A DNA stretch of 64,000 nt from Rhodococcus sp. (in: high G+C Gram-positive bacteria) (GCA_012514505.1 JAAZAD010000276.1:1-64000), one strand, 5' to 3'. Shown: positions 36,434 through 44,812, counted from the first letter of the stretch. Notes: generated from the letters alone by a model not told the origin. Made by a program: numbers and translations.

Positions 36434-37875
36434 ACGGGTCAGCGATGATCGACGTCCGAGATCTGAGTTGGAGCTTCCGCGCCGCCGATCGTGCGAGCCT
36501 GCGCGGCGTAGACCTGACGGTGCCGCAGGGCCAGACTCTTGTCCTGTGCGGAGCCAGCGGCTGCGGCAAAAGCACCCTGCTGCGAGCGTGCAGTGGATTG
36601 GTTCCACACCTGCACGACGGGCGCATGTCCGGGGCGGTTCGCACCGCCGGCCTCGATGTCGCGACCATCGGGTTCGAGGGTCTGGGTCGTCGTATCGGGA
36701 TGGTGTCTCAGCACCCGCGACGGCAATTCTTCGCCGATACCGTCATCGATGAGCTCGTCTTCGCTTCGGAGAACTTCGGTATCCAACCCTCGCAGATCGC
36801 CGCGAACCTCGACACCGTAGTGAAGCAGCTGTCGTTGGCGCCGTTGCTGCATCGTCGGCTGTCGACGCTCTCCGGAGGCCAGCAGCAGCGGGTGGCGATC
36901 GCGGCCGCGCTGGTTCACCAGCCTGACCTACTACTCCTCGACGAGCCCACCTCGAATCTGTCGGCGTCCGCAGTCAGCGAGGTAGTCGATGCCCTAGCCG
37001 CCGTCAAGGCCACCGGCACCACGATGGTGATCGCCGAGCACCGGCTGCATACCGTCGCCGCGATCGCCGACCGTCTCATGGTGATCTCCGACGGGGTCGT
37101 AGAACGGGAGTGGGACCCTTTTCTCCCAACGGCGATCCACGACGGTGAGTTGGCTGCACACGGTGTGCGGTCGCTGTCGGTGTCGGCTCCGACGATTCCG
37201 TCGGCCGTGGCATGGGGTGCCGGAGTCACCGGATCTACGGGCTCCGTGTCCGAACCACGGCCGGGCGTGAACGTCCGGGATCTGACCTGCACCGCCGACG
37301 GCAGGACAGTCCTCGACATCGAGTACGCGGAGTTTCCGCGGGGTGCGGTGACCGCGGTGGTCGGCGATAACGGGGTGGGCAAATCGACGCTGCTGCGGGT
37401 CCTTGCCGGACTTCAGCGTCACCGTGGCCGAGTCGGTCTGGATGGTGTTGCGGTGTCACGCCGTCAACGGCGAGCGCTGACCGCGATGGTCCATCAGGAC
37501 GCCAGTCGTCAGTTGTTCTTCGCATCCGTCGCGAGCGAGGTAGCCGAGTTCGCGGCGGGGATCTCCCCGGAGTCGGTGGCCGACGTCCTCGACCGATTCG
37601 GACTGGGCTCCATGGCAGATCGGCATCCGCTGGCCCTGTCGGGTGGCCAGCAGCAGCGTCTGGTGATGGCCGCGACCAGCTCGAGCGACCGTGACGTGCT
37701 CCTCTTCGATGAACCCAGCTCCGGGGTGGACCGACGAAACCTGGACGCGCTGGTCCACGTGATGGTCGAAGCCGCGCGACGAGGCGCCGTCGTCATCCTG
37801 GTGACACACGACGACGACCTGCTGGCTCGGGCTGCCGACCGTCGACTGGAGCTGACGGCACCCCCGGCTGACTGA
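36430..37875 (+). CDS. ECF transporter ATPase, two ABC domains in one chain (EcfA1-EcfA2)
   Basis: A 481-aa protein with two complete ABC ATPase domains. Domain 1 has Walker A GASGCGKST (about 40) and signature LSGGQQQRVAIA (about 146). Domain 2 has Walker A GDNGVGKST (about 313) and signature LSGGQQQRLVMA (about 403). Walker B is LLLLDEPTSNLS and DVLLFDEPSSGVD. This is the duplicated form found with MptD-type S components. ATG 36430 overlaps the EcfT stop. It is the last gene of the operon and is convergent with arsR. Confidence 0.9.
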   Translation: MNGSAMIDVRDLSWSFRAADRASLRGVDLTVPQGQTLVLCGASGCGKSTLLRACSGLVPHLHDGRMSGAVRTAGLDVATIGFEGLGRRIGMVSQHPRRQFFADTVIDELVFASENFGIQPSQIAANLDTVVKQLSLAPLLHRRLSTLSGGQQQRVAIAAALVHQPDLLLLDEPTSNLSASAVSEVVDALAAVKATGTTMVIAEHRLHTVAAIADRLMVISDGVVEREWDPFLPTAIHDGELAAHGVRSLSVSAPTIPSAVAWGAGVTGSTGSVSEPRPGVNVRDLTCTADGRTVLDIEYAEFPRGAVTAVVGDNGVGKSTLLRVLAGLQRHRGRVGLDGVAVSRRQRRALTAMVHQDASRQLFFASVASEVAEFAAGISPESVADVLDRFGLGSMADRHPLALSGGQQQRLVMAATSSSDRDVLLFDEPSSGVDRRNLDALVHVMVEAARRGAVVILVTHDDDLLARAADRRLELTAPPAD

Positions 37876-37887
37876 GACGCCGAAAGG

Positions 37888-38259
37888 TCAATCACAGCCG
37901 GGTGTGCAGCAGTTCGGATCCAGCACCAAGCGAAGTGCGTCGAGGCTTTCGGCGCGCGCGCTGTAGAAGACGTTCATCCCTCTTCGCACGGAAGCCACCA
38001 TGCCCGCCTTCTTGAGCTGCCCAAGATGGTGACTGACCGTCGATTCGCGCAAGCTCACACCGGCCGCAAGGTCGCAGGTACAGGCCTCACCGCCGTCAGC
38101 GGCCAGCAGCATCGACATCAACCTGATCCGAACCGGGTCGGCCAACGCCTTCAACCGCAAAGCAATCTCCAGAGCCGCCTCGTCTGACACCACCCCCGCA
38201 GACACGGGGGAACAACAGATCGGCGAGTTCATATCCACTACCGGCAGCGTCTTGGGCAT
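37888..38259 (-). CDS. arsR: ArsR-family metalloregulator (arsI side)
   Basis: A 123-aa winged-helix repressor that should release DNA on binding arsenite or another metal. The helix-3 motif is EACTCDL, close to the ELCVCDL arsenic site. More thiols lie in CCSP near the N-terminus and CCTPGCD at the end, so three or more Cys can bind. The recognition helix is STVSHHLGQLKKAGMV. The track start (38304) is inside the operator region; ATG 38259 (MPKTLPVVDMN) is preferred. It is divergent from arsI across two operator-like repeats. Confidence 0.92.
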   Translation of the reverse strand: MPKTLPVVDMNSPICCSPVSAGVVSDEAALEIALRLKALADPVRIRLMSMLLAADGGEACTCDLAAGVSLRESTVSHHLGQLKKAGMVASVRRGMNVFYSARAESLDALRLVLDPNCCTPGCD

Positions 38260-38279
38260 ACCCCGATAGTACCCACTTC

Positions 38280-38336
38280 TTGACATATGTCGAAAAGGTG
38301 CCATTCTGAATCTGTCAGCAATTCGATATATGTCAC
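38280..38336. promoter_or_regulatory. ArsR operators between arsR and arsI
   Basis: Two inverted copies of one site: TTGACATATGTCGAA at 38280-38294 and TTCGATATATGTCAC at 38322-38336 (the second resembles the reverse complement of the first). The first contains a perfect GACATATGTC palindrome and a TTGACA that could serve as a -35 for arsI. An AGGAG ribosome binding site follows at 38338-38342. Confidence 0.75.
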
Positions 38337-38348
38337 ACAGGAGCAGTC

Positions 38349-38822
38349 ATGTCACGCACTCAACTTGCACTGAACGTCGACAACCTGGACGAGTCGGTCG
38401 AGTTCTACTCGAAGCTGTTCGGCACCCAACCGGCCAAGCTCAAGCCCGGCTACGCCAACTTCGCGATTGCCGAGCCACCCCTGAAGCTGGTGTTGCTGGA
38501 GAACCCCGGCAAGGGCGGATCGATCAACCACCTAGGCGTCGAGGTGGAATCCAGCGAAAAGGTCCACAGCGAAATCGCGCGCCTGACCGGCGAGGGCCTG
38601 TTCACGGACGAAGAGATCGGCGCCACCTGCTGCTTCGCCACCCAGGACAAGGTGTGGGTCACCGGCCCGGCCGGCGAGAAGTGGGAGGTCTACACCGTGC
38701 TGGCCGACTCCGACACCTTCGGTTCCAGCCCGAGGCACCGCGACTCGGACGATACCGAGTCCGGTACATGCTGCGGAACGTCCAACGTCGACGAGAAGGC
38801 GTCGGCAACATCCTGCTGCTGA
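38349..38822 (+). CDS. arsI: ArsI/CadI-family heavy-metal resistance dioxygenase (VOC fold)
   Basis: A 157-aa vicinal-oxygen-chelate protein beginning MSRTQLALNVDNLDESVEFYSKLFGT. ArsI cleaves the C-As bond of trivalent organoarsenicals and CadI proteins are cadmium-induced relatives. The vicinal Cys pair that binds arsenic is in IGATCCFAT (about 96-97). Metal ligands expected in INHLGVEV (His) and KWEVY (Glu) are present. The C-terminal tail adds TCCGTS and TSCC. ATG follows AGGAG. It is divergent from the arsR gene, with which it shares operators. Confidence 0.92.
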   Translation: MSRTQLALNVDNLDESVEFYSKLFGTQPAKLKPGYANFAIAEPPLKLVLLENPGKGGSINHLGVEVESSEKVHSEIARLTGEGLFTDEEIGATCCFATQDKVWVTGPAGEKWEVYTVLADSDTFGSSPRHRDSDDTESGTCCGTSNVDEKASATSCC

Positions 38823-38833
38823 AGATTCATCGC

Positions 38834-38872
38834 CCCGAGGTCCTGCGTCCGATTCGGACACAGGACCTCGGG
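38834..38872 (+). terminator. Hairpin after arsI
   Basis: CCCGAGGTCCTGCGTCCGA and TCGGACACAGGACCTCGGG form an 18-bp stem with one mismatch and a 1-base apex, 12 bp after the arsI stop. No T-tract follows, as is common in actinobacterial terminators. Confidence 0.8.
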
Positions 38873-39146
38873 CGCATCGAAGCCAAGTCGCACCGCCTCC
38901 AGTTGGTGAGGTAGTTTTCGATGTTGTGAGGAATCCGAAGAACGCACGGAAGTCGGCATTCACGCCGGTCCTGTGGGTTCTTCCGCATCAGGGCACGAAT
39001 GGGTACATCTCCACGTGGGGTGCCGTTCTCGCGGGGTACCCCCCGCGGCGGGACTGACCGACACCGTCCCCAATTCCTCGAATCGCCGCTCGACTCCGTG
39101 CCGGTCGCTTCGAGAAGATTGTGCCCCTCGAAAGGAAGCCCGCACC
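38873..39146 (+). promoter_or_regulatory. nhaA upstream region
   Basis: With the hairpin before it, this makes a 324-bp gap without a gene. Near 39034 a GC-rich inverted repeat (CGCGGGG-TA-CCCCCCGCG) lies about 95 bp before nhaA and could affect its leader. AAAGGAAG precedes the nhaA ATG. No known riboswitch was recognised. Confidence 0.4.
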
Positions 39147-40478
39147 ATGCCGCATGATGCACCCACCTCTGCATCCCAAGGCGAGCCAACCACCCCATTG
39201 TTCCGGCGAGGGTCGTGGTCGGAGGCCCAGCGCATCTCGACGTTGCTCCGCAAGGAGACCGTCGGGGGCGCACTTCTTCTCGTGGCCACCGTGATCGCGT
39301 TGGTCTGGGCGAACTCCCCGTGGTCGGCAAGCTACGACGCGCTGATGGACCTTCGCGTGGGCCCGGCCGCCCTGCACCTCGACCTGACACTGGCGACCTG
39401 GGCGGCGGACGGCCTTCTCGCGATCTTCTTCTTCGTCGTCGGCCTCGAACTCAAACGCGAGTTCATCGCCGGTGACCTTCGAGACCCTGCGCGCGCCGCA
39501 CTCCCGATCGCCGCTGCCGTCGGCGGTATGGCGGTGCCTGCACTGATCTTTACCGCGATCAACCTCCGCACCGGGGACGGCGCACTGAACGGCTGGGCCA
39601 TCCCCACCGCCACCGATATTGCCTTCGCAGTGGCCGTTCTTGCGGTGGTCAGCACCCACCTCCCATCGGCCCTGCGTACGTTTCTACTGACTCTTGCCGT
39701 CGTCGATGATCTGCTGGCCGTCACGGTGATCGCTGTCTTCTACACGTCCGATATCAACTTCGTCGCGCTTGCCCTGACACTCATTCCACTGGCGCTGTTC
39801 ACGGTTGCAGTCCAGTTCCGCATCCGTTCTTGGTGGATCTTGATACCGCTCGCCGTGGTCACGTGGGTGCTGATGCACGAATCGGGAATACATGCCACCG
39901 TCGCCGGTGTCCTCCTCGGCTTCGCCGTTCCGGTCCTGCGGAGCAAGGCTGCGGGCGGGCCCGACGCAGGGCCGGGGTTGGCCGAACACTTCGAACACCG
40001 CATCCGCCCGTTGTCAGCCGGCGTCGCAGTGCCAATTTTCGCGTTCTGTGCTGCCGGTGTCACTGTCGGTGGATTCAGTGGGCTGGTCGACGCGCTCAGC
40101 GACCGTATCGCCTTGGGAATCATCGCCGGTTTGGTGGTCGGCAAGGCGGTGGGCATTCTCGGCACCACGTTCCTGGTCTCCAAGTTCACCCGGGCCAGAC
40201 TCGGCGGCGGCCTGCGATGGGTCGACGTACTCGGCGTTTCACTGCTCGGTGGAATCGGCTTCACAGTGTCACTTCTGCTCGGTGACCTCGCCTTCGGCGT
40301 CGGCACCGAGCGCGACGATCACGTCAAGGTCGGCGTCCTCACCGGCTCGGTCATTGCAGCGACCATTGCCGCAATCGTTCTGCGCGCACGCAATCGGGTG
40401 TACCGCCAGATCGAGCGAGACGAAACAGTCGACGACAACGACGATGGTATTCCCGATGTGTATCAGCGCGACGTGTAG
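39147..40478 (+). CDS. nhaA: Na+/H+ antiporter NhaA
   Basis: A 443-aa antiporter. Family sequence includes [16 protein letters not shown], the [14 protein letters not shown] loop, and the cytosolic funnel and ion site region [17 protein letters not shown] with [16 protein letters not shown] (paired Asp of the Na+/H+ site). About 12 membrane helices. The C-terminal ~25 residues ([19 protein letters not shown]) are acidic and look like a calcium-type DxDxD loop, not usual in NhaA. The track start (38973) is rejected; ATG 39147 has AAAGGAAG upstream. It lies between two ars units. Confidence 0.95.
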   Translation: MPHDAPTSASQGEPTTPLFRRGSWSEAQRISTLLRKETVGGALLLVATVIALVWANSPWSASYDALMDLRVGPAALHLDLTLATWAADGLLAIFFFVVGLELKREFIAGDLRDPARAALPIAAAVGGMAVPALIFTAINLRTGDGALNGWAIPTATDIAFAVAVLAVVSTHLPSALRTFLLTLAVVDDLLAVTVIAVFYTSDINFVALALTLIPLALFTVAVQFRIRSWWILIPLAVVTWVLMHESGIHATVAGVLLGFAVPVLRSKAAGGPDAGPGLAEHFEHRIRPLSAGVAVPIFAFCAAGVTVGGFSGLVDALSDRIALGIIAGLVVGKAVGILGTTFLVSKFTRARLGGGLRWVDVLGVSLLGGIGFTVSLLLGDLAFGVGTERDDHVKVGVLTGSVIAATIAAIVLRARNRVYRQIERDETVDDNDDGIPDVYQRDV

Positions 40479-40510
40479 TGGCTGACTCGCCCTGAACCGG
40501 CGCGGGATCT

Positions 40511-40927
40511 TCAGCGAGTGACGGTTTGCGACGTGAGTTCGGCGATCAGAGCTTCGACCTTCGTCTTGATCTCGTCGCGGATCGGCCGCACGGACTCGAT
40601 GCCCTGACCAGCTGGATCCTCGAGCACCCAGTCGCGGTAGCTCTTGCCGGGGAAGATCGGGCAGGTATCGCCGCACCCCATGGTGATGACCACATCGGAA
40701 GCCTCGACCGCGTCGACGGTAAGGATCTTCGGAGACTGATCCGAAATGTCGATCCCCAACTCGTTCATGGCTTCGACGGCTGCAGAATTGATGGTCTCGG
40801 CCGGAGCGGAACCTGCGGAACGGACCTCGATCCGATCCCCCGCAAGGCGGGCGAGGAATCCAGCGGCCATCTGAGAACGACCCGCGTTGTGGACACAGAC
40901 GAACAACACACTCGGCTTCGTGGACAT
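40511..40927 (-). CDS. arsC: Arsenate reductase, low-molecular-weight phosphatase type
   Basis: A 138-aa enzyme with the P-loop VCVHNAGRSQMA (CX5R, Cys at about 11). It has the further Cys residues in ITMGCGDTCPIFPGK expected of the thioredoxin- or mycothiol-linked LMW-PTP type ArsC. It reduces arsenate to arsenite for export. It is last in the leftward operon arsR2-acr3-arsC, 29 bp after acr3. Confidence 0.95.
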   Translation of the reverse strand: MSTKPSVLFVCVHNAGRSQMAAGFLARLAGDRIEVRSAGSAPAETINSAAVEAMNELGIDISDQSPKILTVDAVEASDVVITMGCGDTCPIFPGKSYRDWVLEDPAGQGIESVRPIRDEIKTKVEALIAELTSQTVTR

Positions 40928-40956
40928 GCAGAGGCCTTTCTTCAGGCGCGGTCGGA

Positions 40957-42039
40957 TTAGGCGGCGGACTCAGCGGATTGAGTGAATCGTTTGCGGAGCG
41001 CCAGGGACACGTACACGAGGCCGACCAGGACCGGCACCTCGATGAGCGGCCCCACCACACCGGCCAAAGCCTGCCCGGACGTGACGCCATAGGTGGCGAT
41101 CGCAACGGCGATGGCGAGTTCGAAGTTGTTGCCCGCAGCGGTGAACGCGAGCGTGGTGGTGCGCTCGTAGCCGAGGCCCATCGCGGCACCGAGGGCATAG
41201 CCGCCACCCCACATGATCGCAAAGTACGCCAGCAACGGGATCGCGATCCGCACGACGTCGATAGGTTGCGACGTGATCTGCTCACCCTGCAGGGCAAAGA
41301 GAATCACGATCGTGAACAGCAAACCGTACAGAGCCCACGGCCCGATCTTCGGGATGAACGTGCTCTCGTACCAGGCGCGGCCCTTGGCCTTCTCACCGAA
41401 GTGACGGGTGAGGAAGCCCGCGAGCAACGGGATGCCGAGGAAGATGAGCACCGACTTCGCGATCTGCCACGGCGACGCCTCGAAGGTGGTCTGTTCCAGC
41501 CCCAACCAGCCCGGCAGGACCGAGAGGTAGAACCAGCCCAGGACGGCGAACATGATCACCTGGAACACGGAGTTGATCGCCACCAGCACTGCGGCGGCCT
41601 CGCGGTCGCCACAGGCCAGGTCGTTCCAGATGATGACCATCGCGATGCAGCGGGCAAGCCCGACGATGATCAGTCCGGTGCGGTATTCGGGCAGGTCCGG
41701 AAGCAGCAGCCAGGCGAGCGCGAACATCAGTGCCGGTCCGAGGACCCAGTTCAGCACCAGTGAGCCGAGGAGAAGTTTGCGGTCTCCGGTGACGGTGTCG
41801 AGTCGGTCGTAGCGCACCTTCGCCAAGACCGGGTACATCATGATCAGCAGGCCGAGTGCGATCGGCAGCGAGATTCCGTCGATCTCGACGGCGCCGAGGG
41901 CATCGCCGAGTCCGGGGATCATCCGGCCGAGCAGGAGGCCGGCGATCATGGCGATGCCGATCCAGACCGGCAGGAACCGGTCCAGGGTGGAGAGTTTGCC
42001 GACGACGGCCGGATGTTCGGTGGTGGTTGCCTCGCTCAT
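40957..42039 (-). CDS. acr3: ACR3-family arsenite exporter
   Basis: A 360-aa membrane protein of the ACR3 (BASS superfamily) type with about ten helices. It carries the conserved ARCIAMVIIWNDLACGDREA segment, whose Cys is essential in ACR3 proteins, and the AAGNNFELAIAVAIATYG segment. It extrudes arsenite. The start is ATG 42039 (MSEATTTEH), preceded by GGAGGTG and overlapping the arsR2 stop (ATGA). The track's 42060 start is 7 codons longer and less likely. Confidence 0.95.
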   Translation of the reverse strand: MSEATTTEHPAVVGKLSTLDRFLPVWIGIAMIAGLLLGRMIPGLGDALGAVEIDGISLPIALGLLIMMYPVLAKVRYDRLDTVTGDRKLLLGSLVLNWVLGPALMFALAWLLLPDLPEYRTGLIIVGLARCIAMVIIWNDLACGDREAAAVLVAINSVFQVIMFAVLGWFYLSVLPGWLGLEQTTFEASPWQIAKSVLIFLGIPLLAGFLTRHFGEKAKGRAWYESTFIPKIGPWALYGLLFTIVILFALQGEQITSQPIDVVRIAIPLLAYFAIMWGGGYALGAAMGLGYERTTTLAFTAAGNNFELAIAVAIATYGVTSGQALAGVVGPLIEVPVLVGLVYVSLALRKRFTQSAESAA

Positions 42040-42419
42040 GCGGACACCTCCGACGCGCACGTCTCGGACGGCACCGTCGGCTCACCTTCGGTCAGCAATA
42101 CTGCCGACAGTTGCTGCAGTGCGGACGGGTTCACCCAGTAGTACACCCAGCTTCCGCGCCGTTCGCAGCCGAGCAGACCGGCGGCGCGCAGCACCTTCAG
42201 GTGGTGCGAGATCGTCGGCTGGGACAGGTCGAACGTGTCGGAGATGTCGCACACGCAGGCCTCGCCGCCCTCATGGCTGGCCACCAGACTCAGCAGCCGG
42301 AGACGAACGGGGTCGCCGAGAGCTTTGAACATGCGGGCCAGGTCACCGGCCCAGTCTTCGGTCAGGGGTTCGCGCACCAGCGGAGAACAGCACGCCTCTT
42401 CAGGCGGTGGATTCGACAT
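42036..42419 (-). CDS. arsR: ArsR-family arsenite-responsive repressor (acr3 operon)
   Basis: A 127-aa winged-helix repressor with EACVCDISDTF, matching the ArsR ELCVCDL arsenic site, plus a CCSP pair near the N-terminus. Recognition helix: QPTISHHLKVLRAAGLL. First gene of arsR-acr3-arsC. It should repress its own operon and respond to As(III). The stop overlaps the acr3 start. Confidence 0.94.
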   Translation of the reverse strand: MSNPPPEEACCSPLVREPLTEDWAGDLARMFKALGDPVRLRLLSLVASHEGGEACVCDISDTFDLSQPTISHHLKVLRAAGLLGCERRGSWVYYWVNPSALQQLSAVLLTEGEPTVPSETCASEVSA

Positions 42420-42422
42420 GCA

Positions 42423-42432
42423 TCGATATTGA
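42423..42432. promoter_or_regulatory. Possible ArsR operator before arsR2
   Basis: TCGATATTGA is an imperfect palindrome 3 bp before the arsR2 ATG and resembles half of the site before arsI (TTCGATATATGTCA). A TTGACA runs through its end. Weak evidence. Confidence 0.35.
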
Positions 42433-42477
42433 CAGGCGTCGAATCGAGGCGCAAACCGAGCCGCCCGATCCGAAGTC

Positions 42478-43020
42478 CTAGTCGACGACCGCGCTGCGCC
42501 GCTCGAGTATCACGGTGTCTCGCCACACCCCGTCGAGTTGAGCGATGCGCTCGCGGGTGCCGATGGTGCGGAAGCCTGCCGCACGGTGCACGGCAACCGA
42601 CGCACGATTCTCGGGAAAGATCGATGTCTGCAACGTCCACAACCCACCGTTGTCGGCACCGATCACCTGCGTACGCAGCAGCGCCTTGCCGACGCCGCGG
42701 CCACGCATCCCGTCTGCGATGTAGATCGAAACCTCCGCCACCCCGGAGTAGACGGCCCGGGTCGAGACCGGACTCAGGACCGCCCACCCGACCACGGCAC
42801 CGTCAATCTCCGCGACCCACCGATGCTCCGGCAACCACCGCGCGTCCAGTTCCTCGCGCGGAGGAACTTCCGTTTCGAACGTGGCGTTGCGGGTTGCTAT
42901 GCCCTCACCGAAGATGCGGAGTACAGCTTCCCAGTCGTCATCACACATCGGCCGGACGGTGACGTCACCTTCGGCCTGCGGAAGGCCACTGATCAGGGCC
43001 GACGATTCCTGGGAGTTCAT
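42478..43020 (-). CDS. GNAT N-acetyltransferase, PAT/ArsN-like
   Basis: A 180-aa GNAT enzyme close to phosphinothricin acetyltransferases: VRPMCDDDWEAVLRIFGEGIATRNATFETEVP at the start, SIYIADGMRGRGVGKALL (acetyl-CoA loop R-G-x-G-x-G/K), and REKI/L-type ending RERIAQLDGVWRDTVILERR. ArsN1 proteins of this type acetylate arsinothricin and sit in ars operons. This gene lies 58 bp upstream of arsR2 and reads toward it, which fits. The substrate is not proven; methionine sulfoximine or phosphinothricin are alternatives. Confidence 0.85.
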   Translation of the reverse strand: MNSQESSALISGLPQAEGDVTVRPMCDDDWEAVLRIFGEGIATRNATFETEVPPREELDARWLPEHRWVAEIDGAVVGWAVLSPVSTRAVYSGVAEVSIYIADGMRGRGVGKALLRTQVIGADNGGLWTLQTSIFPENRASVAVHRAAGFRTIGTRERIAQLDGVWRDTVILERRSAVVD

Positions 43021-43047
43021 CAGCCCATCGTATCGACGCCTACCTGC

Positions 43048-43082
43048 GTTGTGGGCCTGCCGGGGTACGGCAGGCCCACAAC
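43048..43082 (-). terminator. Perfect 15-bp hairpin after the DUF6069 gene
   Basis: GTTGTGGGCCTGCCG-GGGTA-CGGCAGGCCCACAAC pairs over 15 bp without mismatch, 11 bp past the DUF6069 stop on the minus strand and before the GNAT start. It should end DUF6069 transcription and separate it from the ars genes. No T-tract. Confidence 0.82.
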
Positions 43083-43093
43083 TGCCTCGGGCA

Positions 43094-43591
43094 CTATTTG
43101 TCCGCCAGAATGCGTCGCCGCATCAGCTCCAGTCCCGCGACGACGAAACCTGCGACCACCACGTGCATGAGCGCGAGACCCAGCTTCGTCGCGACATCGG
43201 TGTCGGCAGACAGCGAGCCGGCGATCGTGACGAGCGGCAGAGTGGCACCGACCACCTGTGCCACCCGGATCACCCCGGTCCAGAAGTAGGCAATCAGTGC
43301 CGCCAGAGTGACACCGACCAGCACCGGAATCCCCGCGCTCATGGCCACGCCACTCAGCCCGACCTCGTGGACCGACCCGGCATCCATCACTTCGAAGGAG
43401 GCCCCGAACGCGGTGAACAGCGCCCAGACCAATGCACTGACAACAACCGATCCCACGGTCGCGAAAGCCACGGCTTCCCAACGCGACAAGGTGCGCATGT
43501 ACGAAACGGGTGACGCGGAGCGGTCGTCGGTCCCGGAATTTCCTACTGCCCCGGAGTTTTCGGCTGTACTGAGATTCTCTGTGGTGGACAT
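43094..43591 (-). CDS. DUF6069-like four-helix membrane protein
   Basis: From ATG 43591 (GAGGAGAGTCGA upstream) the protein is 165 aa: a 30-residue Ser/Asn/Thr-rich lead, then four hydrophobic segments (AVAFATVGSVVVSALVWALFTAFG; SGVAMSAGIPVLVGVTLAALIAYF; VAQVVGATLPLVTIAGSL; GLALMHVVVAGFVVAGLEL). This is the DUF6069 pattern, function unknown. The track's 43657 start adds a basic stretch without support. Confidence 0.75.
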   Translation of the reverse strand: MSTTENLSTAENSGAVGNSGTDDRSASPVSYMRTLSRWEAVAFATVGSVVVSALVWALFTAFGASFEVMDAGSVHEVGLSGVAMSAGIPVLVGVTLAALIAYFWTGVIRVAQVVGATLPLVTIAGSLSADTDVATKLGLALMHVVVAGFVVAGLELMRRRILADK

Positions 43592-43666
43592 TCGACTCTC
43601 CTCGGTTGGATTCACCTGCGCTTTTCGCGGTGTCACACAACCTTGCAACCTCAACAATGGTTCAGG

Positions 43667-44026
43667 TCAAGCGCCAATTTGATGTGCCAGTACGTTGACG
43701 ACGGTTCCGCTCGGATCCTCGACGAAGAAGCGCCGCACGCCCCACGGTTCGTCGGTGAGCGGATAGACGACACGCATTCCGCGGCGCACGACCTCGTCGT
43801 ACGCCGCATCGACTGCCGCGGGCTCACCGACATCGATGCCGAAGTGCGGACGCGGCACCTCCATACCGCTGGGAGGAATGATGATCTGCGCGGTGGGAAC
43901 GTCAGGGGAACTCAACCCGAGGACCGGATCTTCCATCCCGACCTCGAGCCCGAGAACGTCGACGTAAAAGTCTCGGGACGCAGCAATGTCGTCTCCGTTG
44001 GCATACGGAATGATTCGCTTTATCAC
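43667..44026 (-). CDS. VOC-family (glyoxalase-like) protein
   Basis: A 119-aa single VOC-module pair starting MIKRIIPYANGDDIAASRDFYVDVLGLEVG and ending FFVEDPSGTVVNVLAH. Likely metal ligands are the His in PHFGIDV and the end-strand residues. Members include bleomycin-binding proteins and dioxygenases; the substrate cannot be told. It stands alone between DUF6069 and the iron operon. Confidence 0.85.
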   Translation of the reverse strand: MIKRIIPYANGDDIAASRDFYVDVLGLEVGMEDPVLGLSSPDVPTAQIIIPPSGMEVPRPHFGIDVGEPAAVDAAYDEVVRRGMRVVYPLTDEPWGVRRFFVEDPSGTVVNVLAHQIGA

Positions 44027-44051
44027 CAGGCCAGAATCCCACGGGCAGTCC

Positions 44052-44082
44052 GAACCCGGCTTGGAAAAAAGGGTGCCGGTTC
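44052..44082 (-). terminator. Possible hairpin at the end of the FhuF-like gene
   Basis: GAACCCGGC and GCCGGTTC pair around a loop containing AAAAAA, overlapping the stop at 44081. It could end the siderophore-uptake operon on the minus strand. Confidence 0.45.
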
Positions 44083-44812
44083 AGAAGACCAGTTTCCGTA
44101 GATCTGCGATCCGCTCGGATGGCAGCCGCTTGGGGCAGCTCACACACTTGTTCTCCCGCGCCTCGTAGATCAGGCAGCACGACGCCCGCTGCGTGAAACA
44201 CTTCGTCCGGCCATCCCGTTCGACATCGACGAACCGTGGCTGCGGCATGGGGGCGCCGGCGCGCCGCATACCGTCCACGAGTCGGTGCGCGAAGTCGCTG
44301 CCGATGGCGCGATCGCCGCACGCATCACCGGCATCGAGCGCCCGGTTCGCCACCGAGTCGGTGACGATCGCCCACAAGGCACGCGGCCGGACGCCCGAGG
44401 CCTCCGACAGTGCGGCGATGAGGTCGGTGAGAGTCGAGGTCAGCACATCCGCGAGTTGCGAAAGATCCTCGTCGGCAGGAATGAACGACGCGGTGGTCAG
44501 TCCGCCGAGGTAACCATCCGAGCGCAGAAAGGCTTTCGCATCTGTGAGCCGGGGGTTCGCGGCGAACCCCGTGACGAGTGCTGTGGCAACGGGTATCCCG
44601 GTCACAGTCGAACTCGCCGAGTACCACCAAAGCGTCCCGTTGACGCGACGATCCGTACTCCTCCAACGTCGTCCCGTATCTGCAACGCGTGCAGCCATCC
44701 ACTCCGTATCCGCCATGTGCTCGGCGGGGAACGTCGTCATCCCCGGCCCCGGCCAAACCTGCTCGGAGAGCATCGGAACCCAATGCACCGTCACGCCGTA
44801 CACGTCAATCAT
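44081..44812 (-). CDS. FhuF-like [2Fe-2S] ferric-siderophore reductase
   Basis: A 243-aa protein ending in the FhuF cluster motif CC-x10-C-x2-C (ASCCLIYEARENKCVSCPKR). FhuF proteins reduce Fe(III) bound to siderophores in the cytosol. The start ATG 44812 (MIDVYGVTVHW) overlaps the end of the ATPase gene by 8 bp. The track's 44938 start is antisense-like sequence and is rejected. Last in the leftward operon binding protein - permease - ATPase - FhuF, which gives import and reductive release. Confidence 0.88.
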   Translation of the reverse strand: MIDVYGVTVHWVPMLSEQVWPGPGMTTFPAEHMADTEWMAARVADTGRRWRSTDRRVNGTLWWYSASSTVTGIPVATALVTGFAANPRLTDAKAFLRSDGYLGGLTTASFIPADEDLSQLADVLTSTLTDLIAALSEASGVRPRALWAIVTDSVANRALDAGDACGDRAIGSDFAHRLVDGMRRAGAPMPQPRFVDVERDGRTKCFTQRASCCLIYEARENKCVSCPKRLPSERIADLRKLVF

